The notes under the pieces were generated by a model, which saw only the letters and a program-made list of their open reading frames with translations, was not told the DNA's origin and did not search any database. Of a DNA stretch of 64,000 bases, positions 1 through 9,800 are shown piece after piece (positions within the stretch are counted from its first letter, which is position 1; each line of letters starts with the position of its first letter). This DNA is from Haematobia irritans. Lineage: Eukaryota; Arthropoda; Insecta; Diptera; Muscidae. The position numbers and the translations under genes are program-made. The DNA lies in the NCBI RefSeq assembly GCF_050003625.1, contig NC_134398.1:109758171-109822170 (forward strand), read 5' to 3'.

Positions 1-592
1 ATTTTCATCGATATATATTGAACCACTTAACTTATCACAGATCTAATTATACACGTTTATTCGTCATCTCAATACCTCGCATTCGAGTACAAACAACGAT
101 ATGATCGGACATTTCTAGCTCGAGTTATAATTTGTTTAGTGAAAAAATTCAGAAAAACTAAACAAAACGGGATATCTCAAAAACGGTGCCATACAAAAAT
201 TTTCGAATTCAGCAGATCAAAATACAAAGGTCATTAAATGTACATTTTCAGTGTAAACTAGTGTTAACAAACACCACACAAAAATTCATATTTGGATATA
301 GAAAAAACAAGACCACTTCGGTATTAGGGAGATAACACAAAGAGGGGCAAAAGAAAGCAGCTGATTTTATCAATTTAGAATCTTGAAATATTAACTGATA
401 AACCACAAAAGACTTCAGGGGGAAACACAACTAAAATTCTTGCTTAAATTTACATATATGGAAGAACGAACACGTAACAATGAGACTGAAAAATATTAAT
501 TTTATAACAAATGTAAAACAAGTTTTACACATTGTTATTATTTTAAAATATAGTTAACACCATTTAATTCAATATTCATTTCGATAGAATTT
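1..592. other. AT-rich stretch without a supported gene
   Basis: No reading frame with family-like residues, no paired terminal repeats and no tandem array are visible. The longest frame (about 60 codons, minus strand, 248-430) has no recognisable motif. The stretch ends at a T-run where the HINE-A repeat begins, so it is probably the other flank of that insertion. Confidence 0.5.
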
Positions 593-1363
593 TTATACCC
601 TCCACCAGAGGATGGGGGTATATTAACTTGTCATTCCGTTTGTAACACATCGAAATATCGCTCTAAGACCCCATAAAGTATATATATTCTGGGTCGTGGT
701 GAAATTCTGAGTCGATCTGAGCATGTCCGTCCGTCTGTTGAAATCACGCTAACTTCCAAACGAAACACGCTATCGACTTGAAACTTGGCACAAGTTGTTG
801 TTATTGATGTAGGCTGGATGGTATTGCAAATGGGCCATATCGGTCCACTTTTACGTATAGCCCCCATATAAACGGACCCCCAAATTTGGCTTGCGATTGC
901 TCTAAGAGAAGCAAATTTCATCCGATCCGTCTGAAATTTTGTACATGGCGTTAATATATGGTCTCTAACAACCATGCAAAAATTGGTCCACATCTGTCCA
1001 TAATTATATATAGCCCCCATATAAACCGATCCCCCGATTTGGCTTGCCGATCCTCTAAGAGAAACAAATTTCATCCGATCCGGGTGAAATGGTGTTAGTA
1101 TATGGTCTCTACCAACCATGCAAAAATTGGCCCACATCGGTCCATAATTATATATAGCCCCCATATAAACCCATCCCCAGATTTGGCTTGCGGAGCCTCT
1201 AAGAGAAGCAAATTTCATCCAATCCGGTTGAAATTAGGTACATAGTGTCAGCATATGGTTTCTAACAACCATGCAAAAATTGGTCCACATCGGTCCATAA
1301 TTATATATAGACCCCGTATAAACCGATCCCCAGATTTGACCTCCGGTGTAGAGGTGTGCGCGT

Positions 1364-1980
1364 GAGGGAGTTTTCACGCACGCTCACAAATTCAAAATGT
1401 CATTCACGCACAATCACGCACGCCTTTTTTAGAATTGCTCACACTCACGCACGCTCACGAATGAATTCGTAACATTCACGCACGATCACGGACGCCCGTT
1501 TTTGAATTGCTCACACTCACACACGCTCACGAATGAATTCGTAACATTCACGCACGATCACGCACGCCCGTTTTTGAATTGCTCACACTCACGCACGCTC
1601 ACGAATGAATTCGTAACATTCACGCACGAAGGTTTTTATTGATTCACGCTCACTCACGTTCACGAACCAAAATCCTGCAAAGATAAACACTCACGATTGC
1701 AGAATAGTGACTACCGCACGCTCACGACGGGATATATCAACTCACGCACGTTCACGAACAACAAACTTATTCACGCACACTCACGATTCGAAAAAAAACT
1801 ACTCACGCACGTTCACGAACAATGAAACGTACTTCCACACACTCACGATTCATAAAAAAAACTATTCACGCACGCTCACGATGTAAAATGCAACTCACGC
1901 ACGTTCACGACTATTATACTTACAAAACAAACGAAAAAATGTAATTCACGAATGAGTACGAACTTAAAAACTTACTCACT
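1364..1980. repeat. TCACGCACG / CTCACGAATGAATTCG degenerate tandem array
   Basis: At 1430-1630 a ~70-bp unit (cacgcacgctcacgaatg, aattcgtaacattcacgc and so on) repeats three times almost exactly. From 1640 to 1980 only the 9-16-bp core TCACGCACGTTCACGA recurs, with variable spacers. The core contains CGTGA on one strand and TCACG on the other, giving dense self-complementarity with the array at 3066-3330. Confidence 0.85.
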
Positions 1981-2380
1981 CTCGCCTGTGATACAAATGA
2001 GCTACCCACACAAATTCGCCAAAATATTTCTAATTAAAAATCTGATGTTGAAAACGTACTCAATTAAAAAATTAACAGATACAATTAACATTTTAATCAA
2101 ATCAAAATATAAATTCAATTAAAATTTGGATTGATTTTGGCCGAAAAACTTAATTAATTTTTAATTGAGGCAATCAATGATTTATAGTGTTATTGTTTAC
2201 TTATTTTATTTTTTATTATATTATAATTACATATATTATTATTATACTATATAGAATTATTTTTTTTACATCTAAGCCAAAATTTAATGAACCAATGAAA
2301 CTAATTATTTCCGAAAATTATTAATTTTTTATTTGGAAGTATGTTTTCAATTTAAAAATGTAAAAATGTTCAATCATTAT

Positions 2381-2516
2381 TATACCCTTCACCACTACTG
2401 TGGTACAGGGTATAATAAGTTTGTGCATTTGTATGTAACGCCAAGAAGGAAAAGTCTCAGACCCATCGTTTAGTATACCGATCGTCTTAGAATTAAATTC
2501 TGAGTCGATTTAGCGA

Positions 2517-2551
<35 letters not shown>

Positions 2552-3065
2552 TGGTGTATTTTTGTGTGCAAAGTACAGCTCGCAGTTTTAGTCCGATTGT
2601 CCTAAAATTTGGTATAGGGTCCTGTTTCGGCTCAAAGACGATCCCTATTGATTTTGGGATCGGTTCAGATTTAGATATAGCTGCCATATATATTTTTCAC
2701 CGATCTGGTCATAATTGGCGTGTATATCAACCGATCTTCCTCAAATTCCGTACGTCCGAATATTTTACGAGTCTCGAAAAACTTGCCAAATATCAGCCAA
2801 ATCGGTTCAGATTTAGATATAGCTCCCATATATAGCTTTCGCCCGATTTACACTTATTTTCCCACAGAGGCCAATTTTTTGCTCCGATTTAGTTGAAATT
2901 TTGCATAAGGAGTAGAATTAGCATTGTAACTATGCGTGCCAAATTTGGTTGAAATCGGTTCCGATTTAGATATAGCTCCCATATATAGCTTTCGCCCGAT
3001 ATGAACTTATATGGCCCCAGAAGACAGAGTTTTACCCCACTTTGCTTAACATTTTGCACAAGTAG
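2381..3065 (+). mobile_element. HINE-B repeat (DINE-1/Helentron-like), 3' truncated
   Basis: It starts TATACCCTTCACCACTACTG and folds as nested stems (TATACCCT/AGGGTATA around CCAC/GTGG). A (GTCY)n tract follows at 2517-2552, then ~150-bp units with 'gaaatcggttcagatttaga'. The usual right end (a GTCGG/CCGAC hairpin then cttgttt) is missing. The sequence passes straight into the CGTGA array at about 3066. It is the same family as the array at 58081-64000. Confidence 0.65.
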
Positions 3066-3490
3066 AACGTGAATTTCATCGTGAGCGTGAATTTTTCGTG
3101 AATGTGAGTTTCTTCGTGAGCGTGAATTTTCTCGTGAGCGTGAATTTTTCGTGAACGTGAATTTTTTCGTGAACGTGAATGTCATCGTGAGTGTGAAGTT
3201 TTCGTGAATGTGAATTTCTTCGTGAACGTGAATTTCTTCGTGAGCGTGAATTTTGTCGTGAGCGTGAATTGTTCGTGAATGTGAATTTTTTCGTGAACGT
3301 GAATTTTGTCGTGAGCGTGATTTTGAAAAAAATTTACTCACGCACATTCACGAACAGAATTTGATGTTCACGCACGATCACGCACGACAAATTTTTGTTC
3401 AGTCCCATTCACGCACATTCACGTGATTTGGTCAAAATTTCATTCACGAATCACGTGACTCACGCGTGAATCACGCGTGTCACGAAAATT
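3066..3490. repeat. CGTGAGCGTGAATTTT array, inverted relative to 1364-1980
   Basis: About fifteen copies of a 16-20-bp unit (cgtgagcgtgaattttt, with cgtgaacg and cgtgaatg variants) run from 3067 to 3330. They are followed by TCACGCACATTCACGA-type units to the element end. Together with 1364-1980 this gives the host element a fold-back layout. Confidence 0.85.
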
Positions 3491-4140
3491 TCGTGTCACG
3501 CGCACACCTCTACTCTGGAGCCTCTTGGAAGAGCAAAATTCATCCGATTCGGTTGAAATTTGGTACGTGATGTTAGTATATGATATTTAACAACCATGCC
3601 AAAAGTGGTCCATATCAGTCCATAATCATATATAGCCCCCATATAAACCGATCCCGAGATTTGGTTTTGGAGCCACTTGGAGGAGAAATTTCATCCGAGT
3701 CAGTTGAAATTTGGTACATTGTGCTAGTATATGGCCGTTAACAACCATGCCTTACTAGGTCCATATCGGTCTATAGTTATATATAGCCCTCTGATAAATC
3801 CCCAATCACACAAAAATTGGTCCATATCAAGTTCATAATTCTATATAGCCTCCATATAAGCGACCCACATATTTCAATTCTGGCTCTCTACGTACCGTGC
3901 AAAAGTCCATGTCGATTCGTAATTATTTGTAGACTTACTTATACATAACTTTTTTGTCTAATATATACCACGTATGGACTAACTCACAATTTAGAAAACG
4001 ATGTTAAGAAGTTTTAAGATACCACAACCCAAGTAATTCGATTGTGGATGACATTCTCTCGTAGAAGTTTCTACGCAATCCATGGTGGAGGGTACATAAG
4101 ATTCGGCCTGGCCGAACTTACGGCCGTATATACTTGTTTG

Positions 4141-6115
4141 ATCCTGCAATCATTTGAAAGGTGGTTAGTACGACTACAACGCAAACACATATCTTTTAAT
4201 CCCAATTAATTGTAAACGGTTTTTATTGACGACTGTGATGATCTGCCACGGTCTTGACTACGATGTCTACTTCTTCTTCGATTGTTGATTTGTTTTTGTA
4301 TGCGATTAATTTCTGCAGAAGATGATGATGTTGATGGACCATATGACATTGCCTTATTGTCTACTTTTGCGGCCTCTAATGCTGTAGCTTTTTCTACAAT
4401 TTGTGTGAATGATGCACTAGATGTTTGCAAAAGTTGTTCACGAATATGACCATCTCGTATACCTCTAATAAACTGGGCTGGAAGAAAAATATCAGCAACA
4501 GATTTTTCACAAACACGTACAAACCCACAGTCAGCTGAGCGTTGTTGTAACACAGAGACAAAATCTGAGACAGATTGATTTTCATTTTGAAGTTCGCTCA
4601 GAAACTTGTGTTGTATTTCTTCTCGGGCAGAAATGAGATTCCAATAGCTTAATAATTTCCTCATACTGCAATTCACTGACGTTTTTAGGTGCAGCTATGT
4701 TGGAAAGTATTGAATATGTTGGCGATCCAATGTATTGTAACAAAAGCTTTGCACAGGGACTTTTGTCACCAAAAACATTTTTGAGTTGAAAGTGAAGTTC
4801 CAATCGCTCTTTATACGTTTTGAAACATTCTGTTTTTGGGTTGAAGACATCGGAATTTGTAATAATGTTAACACTTGTGGTGGTGGCGGTTGCCGGTGTT
4901 GAAGTTGTTGCCTGTTGATTTTTCATGGCTGTCGCCATAGTGTTGATACACCCAGAAAACAAATTCGTTGCCTCAACCGAATTATTTGCCAACCGAAACA
5001 GTTGGTTCCATCAACTATCAATGATATCTGTCAGCACAGCTAACATTTGGCAATTGTAACTATATGGTAGTATGTTGGATCAACTTTGTATTGGTTGTCG
5101 CAATTTCATATTAATTGTTTTGTTTGTTGGTGCAACCGCCCTCGATTTTCTTTACTATTATCCTAACAAACTTTCAAATATCAAATGAAAGGGCAGATTA
5201 TATTGAGATTTTATTAATTTATTACAAGATTAACAATCATAATAAACTACGAAAATAAATACAAAAGGTGCTAACTACAAAGGCTTTTGATCTACATATA
5301 TGTGAGATCAATTTACATTACAATTTACAATTTTTTATAGGTAATGTTTGTATACCAATGACAGATGGTTATTAGGTTGAAATTATGTGGTCAAACTACA
5401 GAACCTAATTCAATATATTCTTGCCAGAAATTTCTTCCTTAAGCCTCTAGATATAAATACAGATCGACTTAGACTCCTCCTGTATTCTTAATACAATAAA
5501 AAAAGCTCGCTTGCCGTAAAAAGTATTTGTGTTTGTTGGTGTATGAAGCCTGCAATTTTTATGGAAACTTTTGTAATATTCCTTTTTTATAAATCGGTGA
5601 GATACTTACCTGAAGGCAACTTCTTTTCTATGGGATAAACTTTATTCAATGTATTGCTGACTATTATCAAGTAAATGTTGTTCCCCGTTTTGCAAATTTA
5701 TCATGTCGATGTTGATATAAATATTTATTTGTTGCAACAACTACCTTACGCCCGTCCTATAATTGACCTAAGATTCTATTAGTATACTCAACTTTTAGTT
5801 GTACCAACCATTTGTTGATTCCCATGATGTAGATCTCACTATGCTGGTGGTTAGCTCAACAATTTTATGCAGCATAAAACCAAATTTATCGGCATTGGTT
5901 ATTGTAACCAATTGAATGGTTATGGGAATTTCGTTTTGATCCTGTGAACTTTTTTATGGTCGTGTTGAATGTATAATGGGGAAAATAATCAAAACATTGT
6001 TCTTGTAACAAATAATAAGTTACTGACATCATTTCCTCATTGTAATTATCGAATTACAACCAACCATTTCTCTGGGTGTAGCTTCCAATAATGCCGCTAA
6101 TTGATTCGCATCCAT
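4141..6115 (-). pseudogene. gag: Ty3/gypsy-type Gag, broken (MITE insertion, frameshift, nonsense codon)
   Basis: On the minus strand an ATG at 6115 opens an N-terminus (MDANQLAALLEA) cut by a MITE at 4949-6078. The frame resumes at 4946 and runs to about 4584 with a retrotransposon Gag core (KTYKERLELHFQL, KLLLQYIG, ESHFCPRR). A frameshift near 4650 moves it to the frame ending 4206 (EIQHKFLSELQNENQSVSDF, FIRGIRDGHIREQLL, then an Arg/Ser-rich basic tail). Past a single TAA at about 4206 the same frame continues into a CCHC knuckle, CLRCSRTNHLSNDC (C-x2-C-x4-H-x4-C), at 4148-4190. The HINE-A insertion at 4139 then ends it. With one TA removed, the MITE insertion leaves the Gag frame continuous. 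No protease or RT is visible. The match is to Gag structure and motif order; the exact clade is uncertain. Confidence 0.75.
4949..6078. mobile_element. 1.13-kb TA-target MITE inside the gag pseudogene
   Basis: The termini are CACCCAGAAAAC (4949) and the complement of CACCCAGAGAAATGG (6078), each flanked by TA (4947-4948 and 6079-6080). The surrounding gag reads straight through when the insert and one TA are removed, so the empty site is reconstructable. TA duplication plus short CACCCAGA ends suggests a Tc1/mariner-superfamily passenger. No transposase frame is seen inside. Confidence 0.75.
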
Positions 6116-6189
6116 TTTAGGTTATGGCAATTGAATTTATAAGTTCATTAATTACAGGAAAAAACTTATTCACAGTTTGATTAAATTGA

Positions 6190-6207
6190 GCTTTATACTC
6201 GTCGCCA
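6190..6207 (-). promoter_or_regulatory. Possible primer binding site of the gag-bearing LTR element
   Basis: Read on the minus strand, TGGCGACGAGTATAAAGC begins about 92 bases upstream of the Gag ATG. It directly follows an AT-rich segment that would be the end of a 5' LTR. A TGG-initial sequence at this spot is the usual form of a tRNA-primed PBS. The tRNA is not assigned. The LTR itself (6208 upward) cannot be bounded because two MITEs lie in it and no second LTR is in the window. Confidence 0.4.
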
Positions 6208-6403
6208 ATTCTTTGTTGTGTATTAGAATTGAAATGAACACGCGATGAATAAGATTAACACTAATATTAATTATTTATTAAACAATGGTTACAATGGAAG
6301 AAGCTACACAATCGAAGTATTGGATACGAATGATTAGCCCATGATGAAAAGATTACATTATAGTGAGAGAATAAAAAGTAACGAGTGCAAATAATGGTTT
6401 CTG
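6208..6403 (-). other. Probable partial 5' LTR of the gag-bearing element
   Basis: This is an AT-rich stretch between the possible PBS and the first MITE. By position it should be LTR/U5 of the element whose gag lies at 4141-6115. No LTR partner exists in the window to confirm it, and the upstream LTR start is not identified. Confidence 0.3.
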
Positions 6404-6651
6404 TTATGCGCTTTACAGACTATCAGTTATTCCGGACGGAATGTCGGTGTTTGTAAAAAATCTTACAGTTTGTCGGATCGATACGACTTGTCGGCGATGA
6501 CTAACTAATCGGTAAATGTGTTATCGATCCCATAAACATGCAGCAGTATCGATTATGCCTTCGGACTTAACTGATATTGTGCACAATATATGGGATTTGT
6601 TCGACACGAGCACTGTCGTCCGGAGTAACTGATAGTCTGTAAAGCGCATTA
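6404..6651. mobile_element. ~248-bp MITE with ~33-bp terminal inverted repeats
   Basis: The left end TTATGCGCTTTACAGACTAT and the inverted right end TAATGCGCTTTACAGACTAT continue to match through CAGTTA(T/C)TCCGGACG. The interior holds a second complementary pair (GGATCGATA/TATCGATCC) near 6477-6530, so the whole unit can fold. The target duplication is not certain because another MITE begins immediately at the right end. Superfamily not assigned. Confidence 0.7.
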
Positions 6652-7019
6652 CACTACGTTAACACTCGACACGAAATCTCGCTATTTAGAACCAAAATCT
6701 CTTTACAAATCGGACTGAAAAAAACGAGATTTCGTAGATTTGAGGATTTAATAGCTGTTTGGAAATATATCAATACAAACACAAACCCGTATGTGCACAC
6801 ACATTCATCTACAAGGAAAATAGGGGCAGGGTTGCAATTTTGCAGTTTTCGTACTAAAACCACAGTTGTACAAGACAGTATAGGGAATTTCGAAAGAGAT
6901 TTTCTTGAAATCATCTACGAGCCAGCTGATATTTGCCTATAGTAAATCTACTGAGATCTAAGAGGATTTCGGCCAAAATCCTCGTTTTCGAGGATTTCGT
7001 TTCTAGTGCGAACGTAGTA
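6652..7019. mobile_element. ~368-bp MITE abutting the previous one
   Basis: The left end CACTACGTTAACACTCGACA and the inverted right end TACTACGTTCGCACTAGAAA match with a few differences, followed by ACGAAATC on both sides. Interior sequence around CGAGATTTCG/CGAGGATTTCG is also self-complementary. The single frame at 6654-6914 on the minus strand has no family motif and is left out. The element starts at the last base of the preceding MITE, so one inserted at the edge of the other. Confidence 0.65.
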
Positions 7020-7065
7020 TTAGTAACAGATACAAGATACTATTACATAGAATAACAAGGTTGCC

Positions 7066-7266
7066 ATGTCTATAAGCGACACTATAATAGGTAAGTATAG
7101 TATTTTTTATCATTATTAATACATATTTACTAATGCGAACATAATTTCATTAGATCTATCAGTGGCATATACAATCCTTCCACAACAGACAAATAGATGG
7201 TTGCAGTGCCTGCGATGCGACATTAAGCTGAATTGGTACAAAAGCTTTTCATGGAAAAATGATGAG
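7066..7266 (+). CDS. Candidate two-exon coding fragment (hypothetical, 5' part of a gene)
   Basis: ATG at 7066 opens a 25-base exon ending at a strong donor (G|GTAAGT at 7090). A 63-base intron ends CATTAG and a second exon runs 7154-7266 to a donor-like GAG|GTGTGT. The join is in frame and gives 46 residues without a stop, including WLQCLRCDIKLNWYKSFSWK, rich in W and C with one CxxC pair. No protein family is recognised. Exon 3 is not found; the downstream DNA is repeat-filled. It could be the first exons of a host gene with very large introns, or of a DNA transposon. Evidence is splice sites plus reading frame only. Confidence 0.3.
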
Positions 7267-7369
7267 GTGTGTACATATGATATGTATTAAATGCATTAAA
7301 ACCAGTATTTAAATGCATTAAAGGAAAAATATTTGTTACATGTTTTATTAAACTAAATATGTATTACAA

Positions 7370-7660
7370 CAATAAATACCGGGCTAGTATTAAACCCAAT
7401 ACCGTTTTGGTATTATTTGGTAATACCGCACAGTTTATACATCAATACCTTAATGATATAAAGTGAATACCGCTTAGGTATTATTTTCAATACCATTAGT
7501 ACTTTCGTAATACCGTATGGTACTTTCATGCTTGGTGTACCGCCTGTACCGTTCGGTATTGATATTGTACCATACGGGGTTGGCTAACTATCAATAACGT
7601 ATGGTATCGATTTGAGCCCGTATGGTAATAATTTTTCTATGGGTGTAGTAACTTTCCCAT
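7370..7660. repeat. Cluster of ATACCG / CGGTAT half-sites
   Basis: Around a dozen copies of ATACCG, CGGTAT, GGTATT or ACCGTATGGTA occur in both orientations within 290 bp, many forming short palindromes. The segment ends in TTTTTCTATGGGTG followed by TA, which resembles the right end of the TA-target MITEs here. A matching left end is not found. Confidence 0.5.
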
Positions 7661-7847
7661 GGGATATTTATACACCCAAAAAATTATTCGCCAATAATAA
7701 TTCTGACCATTTCCTATTTCTGTCTTTATTAATTTTTTTGTTAATCTTATGTGTCAAAAATGTAATACACTGTTTATAAAATTGAGCTTGTTGGGTATTG
7801 TTGAAACGTTGTTCATTTCTTTTAAATTTTTTCCTCTGGCCGATTAA

Positions 7848-8111
7848 TCAAATAATGGAATACGGTATTGAGTTTGTTTTCCGAGCAATTGTTTTTACGG
7901 TGCAACTGTTCTTAGCCGAAATTAAAAGATTGTGAAAGCTATCGATTTTACGATCAATTGAGTTGTTTGAGTTGAAATTATCTATAGGTAATTTTATGTG
8001 TCGTTGCACGTAATTCTTGAAAGCTTCATAATTCGTCTTCTGGATCGAAGGGTAATTGGAGGGACATTTGGAACATTTTATTGCACAAATAATTGGCCGA
8101 TGGTCTGATGG
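7848..8111 (-). pseudogene. LINE endonuclease-domain fragment (AP-endonuclease C-terminus)
   Basis: On the minus strand a stop-free stretch of about 86 codons reads ELPSDHRPIICAIKCSKCPS and on through NYEAFKNYVQRHIKLP to a TGA at 7848. S-D-H followed by a hydrophobic strand is the last catalytic block of the exo/endo-phosphatase fold used by Jockey- and I-like LINEs. The residues after it resemble the linker before the RT domain. There is no ATG, and the frame is closed upstream by TAA right before the block. It is a short relic, different in sequence from LINE copies 1-3. Confidence 0.6.
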
Positions 8112-8144
8112 TAGCTCTTAATCTAAGGTCTCCACGGCGATTGG

Positions 8145-8298
8145 TATTTTCTATAAAAATAACATTTTGACAAAATCTTGTATAGAAATAAAATTTTGAC
8201 AAAATTTTCTATAGAAATAAAATTTTGTCAAAATTCTCTATAGAAATAAAATTTTGACAAAATCTTCTATAGAAATAAAATTTTGACAACATTTTCTA
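8145..8298. repeat. Tandem repeat, unit ~34 bp (TTTTGACAAAAT..CTATAGAAATAAAA)
   Basis: Four to five copies of a unit containing tagaaataaaattttgacaa run head to tail and resume after the inserted MITE at 9708-9800. Copies differ by single bases and small gaps. Confidence 0.85.
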
Positions 8299-9707
8299 CA
8301 CCCTGAAAAAAGTGGCCCTTTCTTTAAGTTAAAATGAACTCATTGTGAAGAAAGTTGAACTTCGTATAGCGCCAAAGACATTTTTATTTGTTTGAACGAT
8401 GTGATTTTCGTAGAAATTAGGTAGCATGCATTCCATATATTAGTTAACATTTTCCTATATTTATGTACCACTATACAACAGAATGAAAAAATTTTACTGA
8501 ATTGAATTCATATATGGAATGATTTTTTGAACTTTTTTCATACATTTGGACAAATCTTACATATTTGTGGTAAACCTTTTTACTTCAAACTTAGAACTGC
8601 TTCGTTTTTAAAAACAATTTTATTTATTTATATAGGCAATTTTTCATCAATAAAATACACGTTTTATTAATATATTAAATATATTTATTAAGAATCAACT
8701 GCATCGACTGGGCTTGAAATATTAGTGTATTATGCCACTATTTCCAATTTGTATGTAATGTTATCAACTATAAATCGTATTTTTCTTCTTCTTGTACCTT
8801 TCACTTTTAATAAGTTGTTGTCTAACGATTTTGTCCTCCTTTTACAATTTCAATACCTACAAATATAAAAACAAAAACGTAAACCACCTTTTCCACAAAA
8901 GTTTAGCGTCACTGAATATTACCTGATAATTGAAGATTGCAAAATGAAGACGAATGAAGGGGTTGTTATTCTTCTGGTGTTTTCTTTCTTTATAGACGTA
9001 TTGTTTGTTGTTTATGTTTAATAATTTTCAAAAAAAAGAAAAATTTTCTCACTAATTTAAAATAACAAATATTTAAATATTTTATTTTTGTGTATTATAT
9101 TATTTTACTAAATTATTTTTTTAACAATCTCTTCGTATATCATAACAACACGATTCCAACTGAAAAAAAAACAACCCACGCGCAAACATATCGATAATCG
9201 ATGACAGATATCGATTACAGGTAGATAAAAGAAATTAGTAAAATTTCCTATATTCTAACAAGTGTGTTTTGAAAGGATTGAATACTTCTTAGTGCGAATG
9301 AACTAAAATATTTTTCTATTTATGTCAAGTGTTATTCTAATGTATGACAAGCTTTCTATAATAAAGTAAGTCAGAATTATCATTTTATAAGAAATTTTAC
9401 TAAATTTGAGGAAACTTGGTTTTAGTTCGGTTTTTGTTTATTTCTACGAATGCTTTGTTATCAGTGAATAAAATTTTCTTGTTCTGTAGTAAATTCTTAC
9501 ACCCAGCGAAGAAAACAGTATTAGTAAAATTCCATGTCTTATTCTAGTTAATCAACTATTCCTAACTGCTTTCAGTTTAGGATTTTTTTACTGAAACAAG
9601 TAAATTTTATTATTTCACACAAAAATTTACCTTAATTGAAATAAAATGGCTAAACTAAATTGATGAACATTTTTTCCTTTAGTTTCGAAGGCACTTTTTT
9701 CTGTGTG
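8299..9707. mobile_element. 1.4-kb TA-target MITE (family Y, copy 1)
   Basis: It starts CACCCTGAAAAAAGTGGCCC and ends with the complement of CACACAGAAAAAAGTGCC. TA flanks both sides (8297-8298 and 9708-9709), and the insertion splits a tandem repeat into matching halves. The interior has no coding frame. Family members lie at 17217-18527 and, truncated, at 21912-22400. Long non-autonomous Tc1/mariner-type element by its TA target; superfamily inferred. Confidence 0.75.
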
Positions 9708-9800
9708 TATAGAAACAAAATTTTGACAAAATTTTTTTGACAACATTTTCTATAGAAATAAATAAAAATTTGACAAAATATTCTATGGAGGTAAAATTTT
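9708..9800. repeat. Right half of the TTTTGACAAA tandem repeat
   Basis: It continues the ~34-bp unit seen at 8145-8298 after the MITE insertion, with about three decayed copies, then fades into AT-rich sequence. Confidence 0.8.

Larger units (their letters stand above)
1349..3512. mobile_element. Non-autonomous hAT-like element made of CGTGA/TCACG arrays
   Basis: The ends are inverted copies of TAGAGGTGTGCGCGTGA (1349-1365 and 3496-3512). The 8-bp flanks, ctccggtg (1341-1348) and ctctggag (3513-3520), match at six positions. Related HINE copies elsewhere read ctccggag there, so each flank has one change from an original 8-bp duplication, as hAT transposases make. Inside, 1364-1980 is packed with TCACGCACG/CTCACGAA motifs. 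3066-3330 carries the complementary sense (CGTGAGCGTGAATTTT) and 3330-3490 the first sense again. No transposase is visible. A HINE-B copy sits at 2381-3065. A long minus frame at 2889-3347 is only translated repeat. Confidence 0.7.
594..4139 (+). mobile_element. HINE-A repeat (DINE-1/Helentron-like, non-autonomous), split by a nested hAT-like element
   Basis: The left end starts TATACCCTCCACC at a T-run and folds on GGGGGTATA just inside. A short (GTCY)n run (gtccgtccgtctgttg) follows at about 725. The body consists of ~155-bp degenerate units ('tatatagcccccatataaaccgatcc'-like) seen at 840-1340 and 3515-3870. The right end carries hairpins (TTCGGCC/GGCCGAA; ACGGCCGT) and finishes tatacttgttt at 4139. 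Terminal palindromes, a GTCY microsatellite and insertion between T residues are the published hallmarks of DINE-1/Helentron-associated elements. Assignment to that class is from these hallmarks, with no protein. The interior 1349-3512 is a later insertion. Confidence 0.6.

Noticed and set aside
1..592. Continuation of the 4141-6115 gypsy pol on the far side of HINE-A
   Set aside because: A short minus-strand stretch near 540-590 looked protease-like (IELNGVNYILK), but it stops after 18 codons and lacks DTG, so it is not supportable.
2889..3347. 152-codon minus-strand frame rich in Ser-Arg (RSRENSRSR), resembling an SR protein
   Set aside because: It is the CGTGAGCGTGAATTTT array read in one frame. 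The repeat unit has no stop in that phase and no other coding signal.
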